A stretch of DNA of 64,000 nucleotides from Calliphora vicina (GCF_958450345.1 NC_088780.1:114836226-114900225); one strand, 5' to 3'; positions 35,340 through 46,690 are shown, counted from the first letter of the stretch. Program-made: numbers and translations. The notes: generated by a model not told the origin, from the letters alone.

Positions 35340-36015
35340 TTGTGTTTTCCGAAAGTGGTCCATATATGAGAGCTGTGATCAATTATAGACCGATACCCAC
35401 AGAATTTGGTACGGCTATTTTCGTAGATGTTAGAACTATTTATGTGTAATTTTAAAATGATGACAATATTTCAAAGAGTTTTTTGCGTGATAAGTGATTC
35501 TAAGAAGATAACTTTATTGACTGATTCAAGCGAAATAAGTTTGTTAATTTTTTATTAGATGAAAATCTAGTGTTTTATTTGTTTAATATCTTTAGTTTTT
35601 CTAAAGCCTTTTGGGAAAATGTTTTCTGATGATCTGGCCTAAGTAACCAGTGCAATGCGCATAGGAACTAGCTTATCCCCCAACAATAAATTTCAGTGAA
35701 TTTATCAATTATTCGGAATTCAGCTCACTAATTCTTAACGAAAATTATTTTTGCTGAATTTTGTGTAGATACTGCTATTTTATATGCACTTGTGTGCCAT
35801 AGAGCCCTATTCCGAGAAGAAATTTGTCGTTTTATCAAATGAAAAATATGTCCAAAATTTCATGATATTTTCTAGACGGCCATAGCCGGCCATAGCTAGA
35901 TCGTTTTATAATGATATAATATATATAATTTATAAGGACCCAGATTATATATACTTTATTTCGATATGTTACAAACGGAGTTATCAAACTAATGTATCCT
36001 CCATCTTGTTGGCGG
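35340..36015 (-). mobile_element. Old INE-1-like element, interrupted
   Basis: The left part (35345-35480) keeps the body unit: GTGGTCCATATATGAGAGCT, then ATTATAGACCGAT. The right part (35755-36015) keeps CCATAGAGCCCTATTCCGAG, TAGATCGTTTTATAATG, AAGGACCCAGATTATATATA and ATGTTACAAACGGAG, the minus-strand 5' region. Between 35590 and 35700 it is broken by an inverted piece of the GTCAAGTG family. Confidence 0.55.
35590..35700 (-). repeat. GTCAAGTG-family fragment, inverted
   Basis: AGCTTATCCCCCAACAATAA and TTTTCTAAAGCCTTTTGGGA are the complement of the central block at 29963-30062. Confidence 0.7.
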
Positions 36016-36877
36016 TGTGTACAAAAATAATAAATAAAGGAAAACGTACTTGTTGTGAATGTCAGTTAGTCAGTTTATGCTTACATACTTTGTATAGTTT
36101 TTAATGTTACTAGAGAGAATATTAAATATTTTGTATCCTTCAGCTGCGGCAAATGAAAGAAAAACTTCTTGGATTGCTGTGTGTGTATGTTGTTCTTGTC
36201 GTTGTGTATCATCTACTGTGATAATATTGTGTCAAAATAAAGCATTATAGGCACGTTTCCTATGTGAATGTTGGTAATTAATTTTAAGGATACATACAGT
36301 TTTTCTGCACGTCTGTGTATGTATGAGTGCTAGCTGGAAAAAAAAACATGAAAAGCAACAACAAATGTTTATGATGAAATGAAAAAATGAAGTAAGTGCT
36401 TGTTTTTTAAAGCTTCAGAAAATACGTGCCCACCTTTGAGGAAAATAAAGAAAATTCCATTAATGTTATTACGTACGCATGGGTGTGAATGTTTTAGTTT
36501 TAGAGTTTTAGTTGTGTGTGATTATTTAGTTGTGAAAAGGAACTCAAAAAATGAAACAGCTCTTGAAAATAATCAAGAATCGTATGAATGTGTATAAATA
36601 CATTTGTACACGATTTTGTTTGTTATATTGTAGCATAAGTAAGTATAAACTCTCAGAGCTGTTGCGTTTTTATTGTTTCCTCTTCGTTTTCTTTATTTTT
36701 AGAATTTTGTTATTGTCTTTGCATAGAAAGCAAAAACGAATTCCATGTAGAAGACATTTTTATAAGCTGTCGAATTGTTGTCGCGACAATGGCTCTTGTT
36801 GCATTGCAGAGTTAACAAGAAAGAAAAGAAAAAAAACTACACATGTACGTAGGTATAGTGTTAAACTATATTCATTA
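36016..36877. other. AT-rich stretch, no gene supported
   Basis: A 160-codon frame (36551-37033) runs through unremarkable sequence into the adjacent MITE and has no coding character, so I do not call it. Confidence 0.45.
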
Positions 36878-37112
36878 GGGTGGCCGATTTGTATGGACAA
36901 ACATTTTTCGATGTTGTGCCATCGATTTTGGCATGAGGGAAAAAAATTTCCACTACGACATTTAAAAGAAATCAATTTGGAGCGCACAAATTTCAGAAAA
37001 ATTCAAAACTTTTGGGAGCCTAGTTTTTTTTGATATGTCGTATTTTTTTTCCTCATGCCAAAAGCTATCGAAAAATCGATGACACAATATCGATTGCTAT
37101 AACGACCCACCC
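36878..37112. mobile_element. Palindromic MITE of the GGGTGGCC family
   Basis: The left end GGGTGGCCGATTTGTATGGA is of the same type as the left ends at 18582 and 26259. The right end is CGACCCACCC. TA flanks at 36876-36877 and 37113-37114. Internally CATCGATTTTGGCATGAGGG is mirrored by CCTCATGCCAAAAGCTATCG, so the whole 235 bp can fold into a hairpin. It is a short deletion derivative of the long-TIR family. Confidence 0.8.
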
Positions 37113-37506
37113 TAATATTCATACACAGAAAAAAATTAAACCGAGCTTTAATTACAAAATTCATTGAATTGAGTAAAAAAAATATTTAGATTTCAGCCTA
37201 TTAAGAAATTCGCAACATTGATATATCATTTTTTAAGATCCGACTGTAAATGCTAAAGATATAACGAAAAATTTAAAAAGGCGACCCATACGTTAGACAA
37301 AAAAAATAAATAAAAAGAAATTTTTGTAACTGCCTTGCAGAACTACTTTATATTATGGGATGTATGGGGAATTTTTTTTTTAAGTACGGTCTAATGTACA
37401 TAATATGTTCGTACATTTCTCCTGCGTCAAGTACATATTTTAATATATGAAATAAACTCAACATTGAAAAAGTTCGTAGTAACATTACAGATTTTTAATT
37501 TTTAAA
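37113..37506. other. AT-rich stretch with CACAGAAAAAAATT motif
   Basis: ACACAGAAAAAAATTAAACC near 37124 matches the terminus of the element at 61979-63001. It may be one end of another copy, whose other end I did not find. Confidence 0.35.
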
Positions 37507-37745
37507 TAAATAATTTAGTGTTTGTTGATCAACCTAGTGAATTTAACATAGAACCCATCAATACTCTATTGACTCCAGATGATTTTTATCACCCTACTCT
37601 TGAAACTGATGCGTTTCTTAGAAGTCAAATACCGGAAAAACTTGCTCTAAATGAAGCAAACGTCTTTGGCTTAACGAAAGTAGATTATTCCAAATTAAAT
37701 CATCTACTCTCAACAGAGAATTGGTTCGAATATTATCCTTATTAA
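37507..37745 (+). pseudogene. Possible non-LTR retrotransposon endonuclease C-terminus
   Basis: A frame with clear coding character ends at the stop 37743-37745. It reads FVDQPSEFNIEPINTLLTPD, then FYHPTLETDAF, and closes ...FGLTKVDYSKLNHLLSTENW before the stop. Short blocks such as 'HP.LE' followed by 'x-Y-x-x-LN-x-L-L-x-x-x-x-W' recall the join between endonuclease and reverse transcriptase in Jockey/CR1-like ORF2 proteins. This is pattern memory, not an alignment. There is no ATG at the start of the frame. Either it is a truncated retrotransposon piece or a terminal exon behind the acceptor-like AATTTAG at 37512-37518. A polyadenylation-like AATAAA lies near 37899. Confidence 0.4.
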
Positions 37746-39339
37746 AATTTAAGTCCTCATAAAATTTATTTAATGGACAAGATCTTTGTACCAAGCTGCA
37801 AAAGAATTGATAGGATTAGAAGTCTGACATAGAATGTTATTTAGAAAAGTAGCTATTATTCGATTTATTTTTGTCATGTATTACACTGTGCTCCTTAATA
37901 AAACACATTTTTATCATTATTTTTTTTTTCTTTTTTCTCAGTATATATATTATCAACTTTTTATGTTTACTCATTCACATGCTTTATGAATATTCTTTAC
38001 ACTTTTTGTTCATACTTGTTTGTATTGTTTTTTGAACATTGTTATTTTGCGACATTCACTCAATTCAACTCACACATTCTTAAAAACATACATGAATATA
38101 AATGCATACACACACACACACACACAGGTCCTGAATACTCCTCAGAATCCTTGCTCAGAACTAAAACAAATGTTTGACTTTAAAGGAGTTGAAACAAAAT
38201 AGATGAAAAAAGAAAAAGTATCTTAGAATTGCAATCACTGAAGCAAAAATGAAAACAACAAAAATCTTGTTGAATCATCAACACTCTCTAACCTACGCAC
38301 AGACATACACACATATTCATACTGATTCAGTACTCAGTATTCTTAAACATCCATTTATGCACATAAATTCATATAAAAATGTATGTAATAATTTGTCAGT
38401 TTGAAAATATGTATACGCCAATCAGTTTCTGATGCCTGTGGAATACTAAAATATAATATTATGGAAAATGTTATGTTTACTTCTTATAAATTGTTTCTTA
38501 TGTTGAGGAGTTACACAGTGATGGGTAAATGTTTAGGGTTACAAAAAGCTTAAATGAAGTTGAGGTGCCAACGGCAAAGTAAAATGGAAATGCTTAAATG
38601 GATTACTTATTAAGAAGTTTATATTTAAGCAAAATATGTTCCCATAATACAGGAAAGTTTGTATTCGTATCAGTTCCCGTTTCCTGTACCGTGTTCGAAA
38701 TCAAGCTTGCGGTAAAAAAATTAGCTGAATGTAAACGCACGTCAATGGAGGTATTTAATATTTCTTGCTTAAAAATCTAATGTCTTCAGCACTGTATTGC
38801 ATCTAACTTGTATGGGTTTCTATATGGCATTTGTATCTTGTACATGATACAAGATACAGAAAAAAATTAACATTAAAAATTTCAGCCAAATAAAACACAC
38901 GTTTTTTAGGTGCTATAAAAACTCTTGTATGAATTTCCTTTTGAAATCGTTTTTGTTTCTGAATATACAAACACACATAAATAAAACACCTATGAAAAAT
39001 ATAACTTCAAATCTGCTTTATGGATACCATGAATGGCAGTTTGTATGTCCCTTCTTTGAGAGAGTGTGTTATCCAGGTTAAAAATAAAAAAGAATCCACA
39101 ACAACAAACATTTTAATTCACAAAACATATTATATAGCATTTTTCTCTTTTGCTGAAAATATACTAGGGTTGTCCCTACTTAGCAACTATTGGATCCATT
39201 ATCTAAACACCAGATACTGAAAAATTTTGCAAAATCAGATAACGTTTAGCGGATACGCATTTGTGTTTTGGGTCAAAGTAGCAATATTTTCCAAAAAAAT
39301 TAAATGTAAATAAAATTAAGATTAACAATTATGAGTTTA
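37746..39339. other. Non-genic stretch with a CA microsatellite
   Basis: A (CA)n tract of about ten units lies at 38109-38127. TTGTACATGATACAA near 38847 is a small palindrome. No coding-like frame. Confidence 0.5.
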
Positions 39340-39500
39340 TATTCGGCTATGTGGAATCTTGTATTAGCTGTATCAATATGTAGTTTTGACCTTCTATGGG
39401 GACTTGAATGAGTTATGGTCCGAACTGTACAGAGTTTGATAGAGTGATTAACTTGTTAAAACTTTAAATGAGTTATGTTGAAATTTAAGTAAATATCATT
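39340..39500 (-). mobile_element. Decayed INE-1-like fragment
   Basis: TATATTCGGCTATGTGGAAT resembles the complement of the TTCGGCACAGCCGAA tail, followed by a GACTTGAATGAGTTATGGTC body-like segment. Confidence 0.35.
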
Positions 39501-39504
39501 ATAC

Positions 39505-40519
39505 ATATGGGGCATTTCATGTCAAGTGAACCAGCTTTTGAAATCGATGTCTTCCGATCGGGATGAAATTTAGTTCTATTGGATAGTAATTCAGACACAA
39601 TTTTTAACAAGATCTGTCGAGAACTCTCCGAGTTAGAGGGGGTCAAAGTTTGACATTTTGGTCAAGCAGGTGTTTTTTCTTATCCATGTAACTTAAAAAA
39701 ATGGCCCATATTGGAAAAAAAATCGATTTTGCAAAAAAAGGTCAAAAATTGTATGTCTTGAGTTACAAAAAATTTATTTATTTTGATAGATATAGCACTC
39801 GCATCCCACTAAGGGACTAACAATATCTTAAAGGAACCTAAGCTTTATTTTGACTAAAAAAAATTTAAAAAAGGGCCCATTTAAAAAAAAATTCGAATTT
39901 GCAAAAAAGTCAAGAATTGTAAGTCTTGAGTTAATAAATATTTATTTTGATAGATATCCCACTCGCATCCTACTAAGCGACGAAAAGGGTCTTCAAGGAA
40001 AATATCTAAGCTTTTGTTTAAGCTAAAAAAAAATAAAAAAGGGTCCATTTTGAAAAAAAAAAGTCAACAAAGTTTCAAAAATTGTATGTATTGAGTTACA
40101 AAATATTTATTTTGATAGATATCCCACTAAGCGACCAAATAGGTGTTCAAGGAAAATATCTAAGCTTTATTTTAAGAAAAAAAGGCCTATTTTAAAAAAA
40201 AGTCAAAAAAGTTTTTTTGATTTCGGAAAAAATTATTAAAAAATTTTTAATTTCTTTTTCGAAAGATTGAAGAAAGAGCTATCTAAACTATTTGGGACAT
40301 ATTTTGCTAAGAACAATAGGTAATAAGTTACATGGATAAGAAAAAATACCTGCTTGACCAAAATTTCAAACTTTGCCCCCTCTAACTCGGAGAGTTCTCG
40401 ACCGATCTTGTTGAAAAATTGTGTCTGAATTACTATCCAATAGTACTAACCTTGGTGCAAATTTTATCCCATTTCATCGATTTCAAAAGTTGGTTCACTT
40501 GACATAAAATGCCGCATAT
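39505..40519. mobile_element. GTCAAGTG foldback element with internal tandem repeats
   Basis: The ends ATATGGGGCATTTCATGTCA (left) and the complement of TGACATAAAATGCCGCATAT (right) head inverted arms of about 190 bp (39505-39693 and 40325-40519). The arms share CGAGAACTCTCCGAGTTAGA and AAGCAGGTGTTTTTTCTTAT-like blocks. Between them are three to four ~165-bp tandem units marked by GAGTTACAAA, CCCACTCGCATCC and AAGCTTT. No protein is encoded. Partial relatives lie at 8700, 29641, 35590 and 61045. Confidence 0.8.
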
Positions 40520-40900
40520 ATAAATTATTTATTGGGAATAAAATATTTTTCTTATATACAAAAAGAGGTAGACAGATTTCACAAGACGAGGTAGATAAAT
40601 TTAGGTTCATATAAAACTCGTTTATGTCCTATTTCATCAAGATATTAATTATTATAAAACAATTATGAATGTTCAAGACATTTCCTGAGGGGAATCTTGT
40701 ATGGAGACTAGGGACAAATGTTGCCCGATTTTCGCAATACTTTACACTATCATTGCAGAGTACTGTGTGCATTACAGAGTCTGTGAAAAATTCTATCAGG
40801 ATTGATAACATATTTATGACTGCTCGAACAGTATTGCGGGTGACATTTGTATGGGGGCTAGGAGAAATCATGGACTGATATTGCCCATTTTCAATACCAA
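40520..40900 (-). repeat. INE-1-like degenerate segment
   Basis: GACATTTGTATGGGGGCTAG near 40843 and a decayed duplicate near 40690 (AATCTTGTATGGAGACTAG) are INE body motifs. The two overlapping open frames here (40629-40904 minus, 40669-40878 plus) are not genes. Confidence 0.45.
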
Positions 40901-41014
40901 ACAAGTATGACAGTATATTCGGTCAATCCCGACCATATGATACCCTACACAGAGAAGTTGGTTATAAACAGTTTTCCTTTAACCCTGCTGTTACGTTAAG
41001 CCCATTTTATTTTT
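40901..41014 (-). mobile_element. INE-1-like 3' end fragment
   Basis: ACAAGTATGACAGTATATTC, then GGTCAATCCCGACC and ATGATACCCTACACAGAG: the 3' hairpin end of the main family on the minus strand, abutting a plus-strand copy. Confidence 0.65.
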
Positions 41015-41826
41015 TCGGCGCAAGGACGAATCCTATTGAAACTGGGTGAAAATTGGACTTTATCGGTCATAAATGTTTAATTTATGTAGGTATCTACACA
41101 AATTTCACTCCAAATAAGTTTCATATATACAAAATTCATGTCACCAAATTTTGTTACGATCGGTCCATAATTAGTCATAGCTCCCATATAGACCCGCTTC
41201 CGAAAATCACTTTACGTGGTTAAATCACTTAAAAATTTTGATATATACACAAAATTCAACATAAATAACTTTCATATAGACATAAATCACACGACCTAAT
41301 TTTGTAATATGGTGATCGGTCCATAATTGGTCATAGCTCCCATATAAGGCCCACTTCCGAAAATCACTCACGAATATAAATTATTGATATTTTAAAAGAA
41401 AAATATTTTTACTCATTTACTTGGTGTAGGGTATTATTTCGGTCATAAATGTTTAATTTATGTAGGTATCTACACAAATTTCGCTACAAATAAGTTTCAT
41501 AGATACAAAATTCATGTCACCAAATTTTGTTACGATCGGTTCATAATTAGTCATAGCTCCCATATAGACCCGCTTCCGAAAATCACTTTAACGTGCATAA
41601 GTCTCTTAAAAATGTTGGTATACACACAAAATTATAGACATAAATCACACGACCTAATTTCATGGTGATCGGTCCATAATTGGTCATAGCTCCCATATAA
41701 GGCCCACTTCCGAAAATCAATCAAAAATATAAATTATTGAAATTTTAAAAGAAAAATGTTTTTGCTCCTTTACTTAGTGTAGGGTATTATATGGTCGGGC
41801 TTGACCGACAATACTTTCTTACTTGT
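41015..41826 (+). mobile_element. INE-1-like element with internal tandem duplication
   Basis: A plus-strand copy in which a ~390-bp segment occurs twice in a row. TCGGTCATAAATGTTTAATT at about 41061 is repeated at 41439, directly after the first unit's GTGTAGGGTATTAT. Each unit keeps the GACCCGCTTCCGAAAATCAC and GGCCCACTTCCGAAAATCA blocks. The second ends in the hairpin GGTCGGGCTTGACCGAC and ACTTTCTTACTTGT. The 5' start is missing. Confidence 0.8.
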
Positions 41827-41974
41827 TTTTTTTAAATTTAAAAAACAAATTGAAACAGGACTGAAAAAAATGGAAAATTATGAATCATAGGTTAAGGGAC
41901 CATTTGATCCATAGTATATTTTTTGGTTTGGTAACATTCCTAAATTTTTTCTAACCCAACAGCAGGTGCTGTTA
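41827..41974. other. Short AT-rich gap
   Basis: No feature seen. Confidence 0.35.
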
Positions 41975-42600
41975 GCTATGACTAATTTAGGTGGCATGTG
42001 TTGAATTTCGTTATGATTATGGAGGATAGTTGCTAATTATGGATAACGATTACATTTTAAAAATAATTTAATTGATTATATAACTCTCTCTAAAACAATT
42101 AATGGTTACTAATTGATTACGATCACAAATAATCTAACAGAAATCAACATTACTTGCGATTACGATAGAATAATCAAAAATAAGCCGACTACTGTTAGTA
42201 ATCATAGTCGAATTATTTTTTGAATACTTTTGATTATTTTCTCGTAATGGTTAGTAATCTTTATTATTTTTAGATTATTTGTAATCGTAATCAAATAGTA
42301 ATCGTGCAAAATTGAATATAATGGTAATTTAATCATTACATCACCTTTCGAAAAAAAGTAATATAAGTACTAATTATTATGATTAATAATCATTACTTAA
42401 CAGCTATGATATGGACCGATCACAAAAATTTTGGTCGGAGTTAGGCTTACATAAAACAAGTATTTGTTCTGAACATGGGTTCGATATCTATATAACTAAA
42501 ATATTTATGAGAGCTTAACTATTTTCATATGGGACAGTTGTATTCAGTTTTGTAATATAATCTGTCAGAATAAAGCTATTTTGGAAAACTATGAAGACTG
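41975..42600 (-). mobile_element. Old INE-1-like element with hAT-like insertion
   Basis: Flanks at 41980-42034 (GTTAGCTATGACTAATTTAG, GTTGCTAATTATGGA) and 42406-42545 (GCTATGATATGGACCGATCA, AAAATATTTATGAGAG) are body units of the INE family, minus strand. The block between is packed with TAATCGTAATC and GATTACGAT motifs in both orientations, like hAT subterminal repeats. I could not fix its termini. Confidence 0.45.
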
Positions 42601-44040
42601 TTGTATGGCATACCTGGGTTAATGTCAGTTAAAATTAACTGAAAAAACTTTAGCTTCTAACGTTTTTTAGTATGTTTTTTGTGAGTTAGAAAATTATAAT
42701 TTTTTAACGGGTTGTGGTAGAAAGGAAATATTGGTACCGTTTTGATAAGACTTTTTGTCGTGCATGTTTAAAAACTAGAATTCTTTTTTTTATTATTTTT
42801 ATGTGATTTGCGCCCCCTGTTGTGTTTTTTTAAACTATTTTTAGGGATTCAAAAAACATCAATTGTATTAATTTTTGATGCAGAATCGACTGGTGAAGAT
42901 TTGAAAAATATTCAACCGTTTTTCATCTACAGACAAATGTGCTCAAAATCCGCTTCTTTAGGTGCGTTGAACCACCACAAGGAGTGAAAATTTTCCAAAA
43001 GAAAAGGACGTTTTTTTTTTATTTACGCAAAAACCTTTAGAAAAATGATGATACCCGGTCTCCACGCTAACACAAAACAGGTACAACTGTTTTAATTTTT
43101 AATCCTCATTTAACATTTCTTAGAATCGAATAATTTTTTTTTAAATTTAGGATGAAAAAAATTTTGCAAATGTTAATTTTGGGATTTGAGATCTTATGAT
43201 ATTGTTTGGGTATCAAATTGAAAATGTTTACATTTTATACTAAAATATCTACGGATAAATGAAAAACAATTTTTAAATGATTTTTTTTAACATTTAATTA
43301 GGAATCTCAAAAGTGCAAAATCAAGGTCACCCTAATACACACCCATCAACATCATAGTTTTTGGTTGAATTCAAATTACAACAATAACAAACCATCTGAC
43401 GCAATGGCAACAAGAAAAAAATAATAAAATAAGAGAATATATAAAAAAATTAATGCCTCAATTTAAATTTGTTTTAAGCCCAGGTAGATTGATATAATTA
43501 AAAGTTTTAATGGAATTGTAAATCTCATTTTTTTATTATACGTTGCTTTACGTTTTTTTCTACGTGTTTCATGTCTGAAATATATAAAAAAGAATGGTTT
43601 AAAGAACAATTTGCAATTGTATGTTTGTGTAAAAGTAAAATGTAGAACGAAAAAAGTCCGAAGACTTATTAATTCGCCAAACAACAGTTTAATGGTTGTA
43701 TTTAAAAAATTATTTTATACAAATGTTTAGTTAATGTCGGCATTATCAGTGCTAAATGAAATGATATAAATAATAAAGTTAATTGGTTGTACTAGACTAA
43801 AGAATTGGTTGCTATTTATATAAGTAAGTACTTGATGTTTTCTTAACGCTTTAAATTTAAAGTTGTATAGTAATTTTAATGGAATTTTCGAAAAAAAACT
43901 ATTTCAGATTTGAATAAATGAATAAAGAGCGGCAAGTTATACCACTAAATCTTATAATGTTCATGGATATTAACTATGTAGTGTCACAAAGTCTGTTGTT
44001 GTTGAGTTTCATAAAAAGTATTTACTAATACATTTTAGCC
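42601..44040. other. AT-rich stretch, no gene seen
   Basis: At 43324 GGTCACCCTAAT resembles the right terminus of the GGGTGGCC family, without a visible partner. A 26-bp exact copy of 44561-44586 lies at 43590-43615 (see findings). No coding-like frame. Confidence 0.4.
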
Positions 44041-44584
44041 CAATTCACAATCTTGTGCAAATGGTATTGCATCAGTCTATATGCATTGCATTTTTACTTT
44101 ACTCTAACAAAATATACAGAAATAATCATCGCGTGAATTTTCAATGGGGCTGGATGTCGAGTGTTGGAGTACCCAGTTTGTATTTTTTTGAAGGCAACAT
44201 GGACAGATTTGATTTCCTCACAATTTTGCACCATTTTGAAACAAAATATAAAGCAATGTGCTAAAAAGTTGGTATCGCAAACAACTTTGCCTTCTATCAA
44301 GACAATGATCCCATGCACACATCAGGTGTTGCTTAGCTAAGGTTGATCCATAATAGTTCCAAACATATAGAACCACCTGCACAGATTCCAGACTTTAATG
44401 TAATTGAGAATCTTTGCCAGGAATTAGCTAGGAGAGTACATCATATAAAAAGTAACACATTAGTTCAGCTAGAAGAGTCCTTACTAGAAGCATGGAACTC
44501 AAAAAAGCCGGAAGTGTGCCAAAACTTGGTAAAATCGATTACAGGCTATTCGAGACAACAAAGAATGGTTTAAAGAACAATTTG
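44041..44584 (+). mobile_element. Truncated Tc1-like (DD34E-type) element
   Basis: The left end AATTCACAATCTTGTGCAAA matches the MITE at 6736. It leads after an internal deletion into a transposase C-terminal half (44130-44575). The right terminus is missing; the element stops against pogo-like sequence at 44585. Confidence 0.7.
44130..44575 (+). pseudogene. Tc1-like transposase remnant, C-terminal half
   Basis: The frames read GWMSSVGVPSLYFFEGNMDR, then (after a stop) ANNFAFYQDNDPMHTS with the second catalytic Asp. After a further break they read PPAQIPDFNVIENLCQELAR with the catalytic Glu, and on to WNSKKPEVCQNLVKSITGYS. These correspond to the GNMD, QDNDPKHTS and PDLNPIENLW blocks of Tc1 transposases. 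At least two in-frame stops occur and the N-terminal DNA-binding part is gone. It is unrelated to the D,D37E copies in this window. Confidence 0.85.
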
Positions 44585-45145
44585 CAGTGAGACCTCGATT
44601 AGTCGTAATGATCAGGACCGGGAGCATTCTGGATAATCAATTTTCCCGGTTAGTTGAGTACCAATTTTATGTAGTTTTTTAATACATATAGTTTTTGATA
44701 ATGACATTTATGGCTCTATATTGCACCCTGATCCATCAGTTGGATCAATATCGTCCAATTTGGTGGACGAACTTTCACAATAATGTTTTCAGCACTAAGG
44801 CAAACTGCTCTCAGGTAAACAATTTCAAAAAATGTCTGCTTAATGTCCATTATCTCATTGGTGAGTTTTTTCATTGATATGAATTCATTTAATTTTTCCA
44901 CGAAAATTGTAGCAGCTATATAATCAGCTGCATATTTTTCTCCTGCTGCATTAAGTTTGTGAATACAACGTCGCTTTTACATATAATTTTGAGTCTTTTC
45001 TTCGTTGTTAATCCAGAAATCGGAGTTCCTTTAAATCTTTCCTTCCGGAACCATTCATAAACAGCAAAATCTACTTTTGTTTATACTTCCGAATCATCGT
45101 ATGCAATACAGGAAAATCTTCTCCCATTATACGTTGGAGCCACTG
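44585..45145 (-). mobile_element. Pogo/Tigger-like remnant
   Basis: CAGTGAGACCTCGATTAGTC at 44585 has the look of a pogo-group terminus. On the minus strand around 44925-45085 a frame reads VDFAVYEWFRKERFKGTPIS, then GLTTKKRLKIICKSDVVFTN. This is the CENP-B-type helix-turn-helix of pogo-group transposases (WF..ER..G.PISG). Stops break the frame and the DDE core is not recognisable. The outer end near 45145 (complement CAGTGGCTCC, then TA) may be the 5' terminus. Confidence 0.65.
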
Positions 45146-45183
45146 TACATATGTATACAAAAACTAAAAAAATAAATAGAAAA

Positions 45184-45565
45184 TATATATGGGCATTCCC
45201 TGGTTCACGAATGTACGTTCGCACGCTTTTAATGTCCAAAGAATATAGAAAACAAAACTTTTCACGGAAGCGGTTCTTATATGGGAGCTATGACTAATTA
45301 TGTACCGACCATAATAAAATTTGGTGACATGAATTCGGTATATACAAAACTTATTTGGAGCAATATTTTTGTAGATACCTAGACAATTTAAACATTTTTG
45401 ACGGAGTAAGTACAATTTCGGGAGGACATTTCTATGGGGGGGCTAGGTGAAATAATGGACCGATTTCAGCCAGTTTCAATAGGCTTCGTCCTTAGGCCGA
45501 AAAATTATACATCGCAATATCTTCAATAAAATACTATAATTATCCAGGTTGAGTAATGCCCATAT
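45184..45565. mobile_element. Short version of the ATGGGCATT-TIR element
   Basis: TATGGGCATTCCCTGGTTCA, ACGAATGTACGTTCGCACGC and AATGTCCAAAGAATATAGAA match 1793-1875. The sequence then jumps to INE body sequence corresponding to 2518 onward and ends GAGTAATGCCCATATTCGG like 2811-2824. Relative to the 1794-2824 copy about 640 bp are missing. Confidence 0.6.
45265..45520 (-). mobile_element. INE-1-like fragment
   Basis: GGAAGCGGTTCTTATATGGG, TATGACTAATTATGTACCGA, GGAGGACATTTCTATGGG and GACCGATTTCAGCCAGTTTC are body blocks of the main family, minus strand. The hairpin end is absent. Confidence 0.7.
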
Positions 45566-46139
45566 TCGGTTTCAATAAACAAGTTGATAATAGCAAAGAA
45601 ACAATCAGGGTCAAATTCATTTCATAGTATATGCTAATTTGAAGCTAAGTATTTATTATTCTTGCCCTTAAAATGTTGTAATAAGCTCTAAATATATTCA
45701 CATATGTAGTAACATATAGTGTTTTCAGCTATTCAAATCATCTTTGTTTTTTCAGTCGTGGTTGTCATTCTCGTGGAATTGCCCATATGTCACATTTGTC
45801 TTCACATTCTGAGTCTCCTGACAACTAATAAATATTGTATTTGTTGTATCTGTCGCCTATACGCTCTCACCTGATTAATACGCCTTGAATTTTTTTAATT
45901 TGAAAAATATTTGATGAAAGACTAAAATTTGAGTTGATGAAAAGTTTAATTTCAAGTCCTTGAATTATAAATATTTTAATGCTTATAGTGTGCTTATATA
46001 TTTTTAATTGTTTTTAAATATTTGTGTATTTTTTAGATAGATTCTTAATTTTTACAAATTTTAATAATTTTTGTTTTTTTTTTTGAATTAGTTAATATCA
46101 GATTAATTTTATTAGAGAAATTCGTAAAACTTTGAAGTA
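45566..46139. other. AT-rich stretch, no gene seen
   Basis: No recognisable feature. Confidence 0.4.
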
Positions 46140-46690
46140 TTTATTTCGCTACCATTGTGCGAAGTTGGCTGAAAATAAGCCGGATTGAATTGGTATGCTT
46201 TGCAACTCCCATAAAACATCGAATATTTGGAGAGCAATAACTGTGAAAGTCTTTAAGCTTAGTATGGATTTATTCCTTACCATGACACAAAGTTTAGCCA
46301 AAAATGTGCGTAGTATGAATATTGGGGATGGGATCTCCCATACAAAGTCAGTCTGAATCACATTCTTATATCTTTACGATAATTATAATTGAATATCTGT
46401 AGAATTATAATTTTACTATTAAATTAAAATTTGGCAAATAGGTGAAATAAAAATGGGTGGGATCAGAACAGCGGAATGGTATCAGCAAGAATATTGTTAT
46501 TTTCGAATAACATGTGAACGGTAACATGTGAGAGTTTTAAAACTTTGTGTAAATTACGGTGATGCCAGTGTCCGCTATTATGCCAAAAATAAGGGACATT
46601 GTAAGTAGTTTGACTAAAAATAGGCTGGATCGAAATATTCTGTAAAAACTGTAAAAACATACGAAGTTATAGCGGACCGAACATCTTATG
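46140..46690 (-). repeat. Dispersed repeat H, inverted copy
   Basis: The complement carries TTTTTGGCATAATAGCGGAC, CACTGGCATCACCGTAATTT and CACAAAGTTTTAAAACTCTC. These match 12130-12210 and 49830-49890 of the other H copies. Sub-blocks with CATCGAATATTTGGAGAG and GTATGGGAG recur inside. Open frames here are accidental. Confidence 0.65.

Noticed and set aside
36551..37033. 160-codon plus-strand frame
   Set aside because: Composition is that of random AT-rich sequence, it runs into the palindromic MITE at 36878, and the overlapping minus-strand frame is equally open.
38109..38127. CA tract as a functional element
   Set aside because: Ordinary microsatellite without context.
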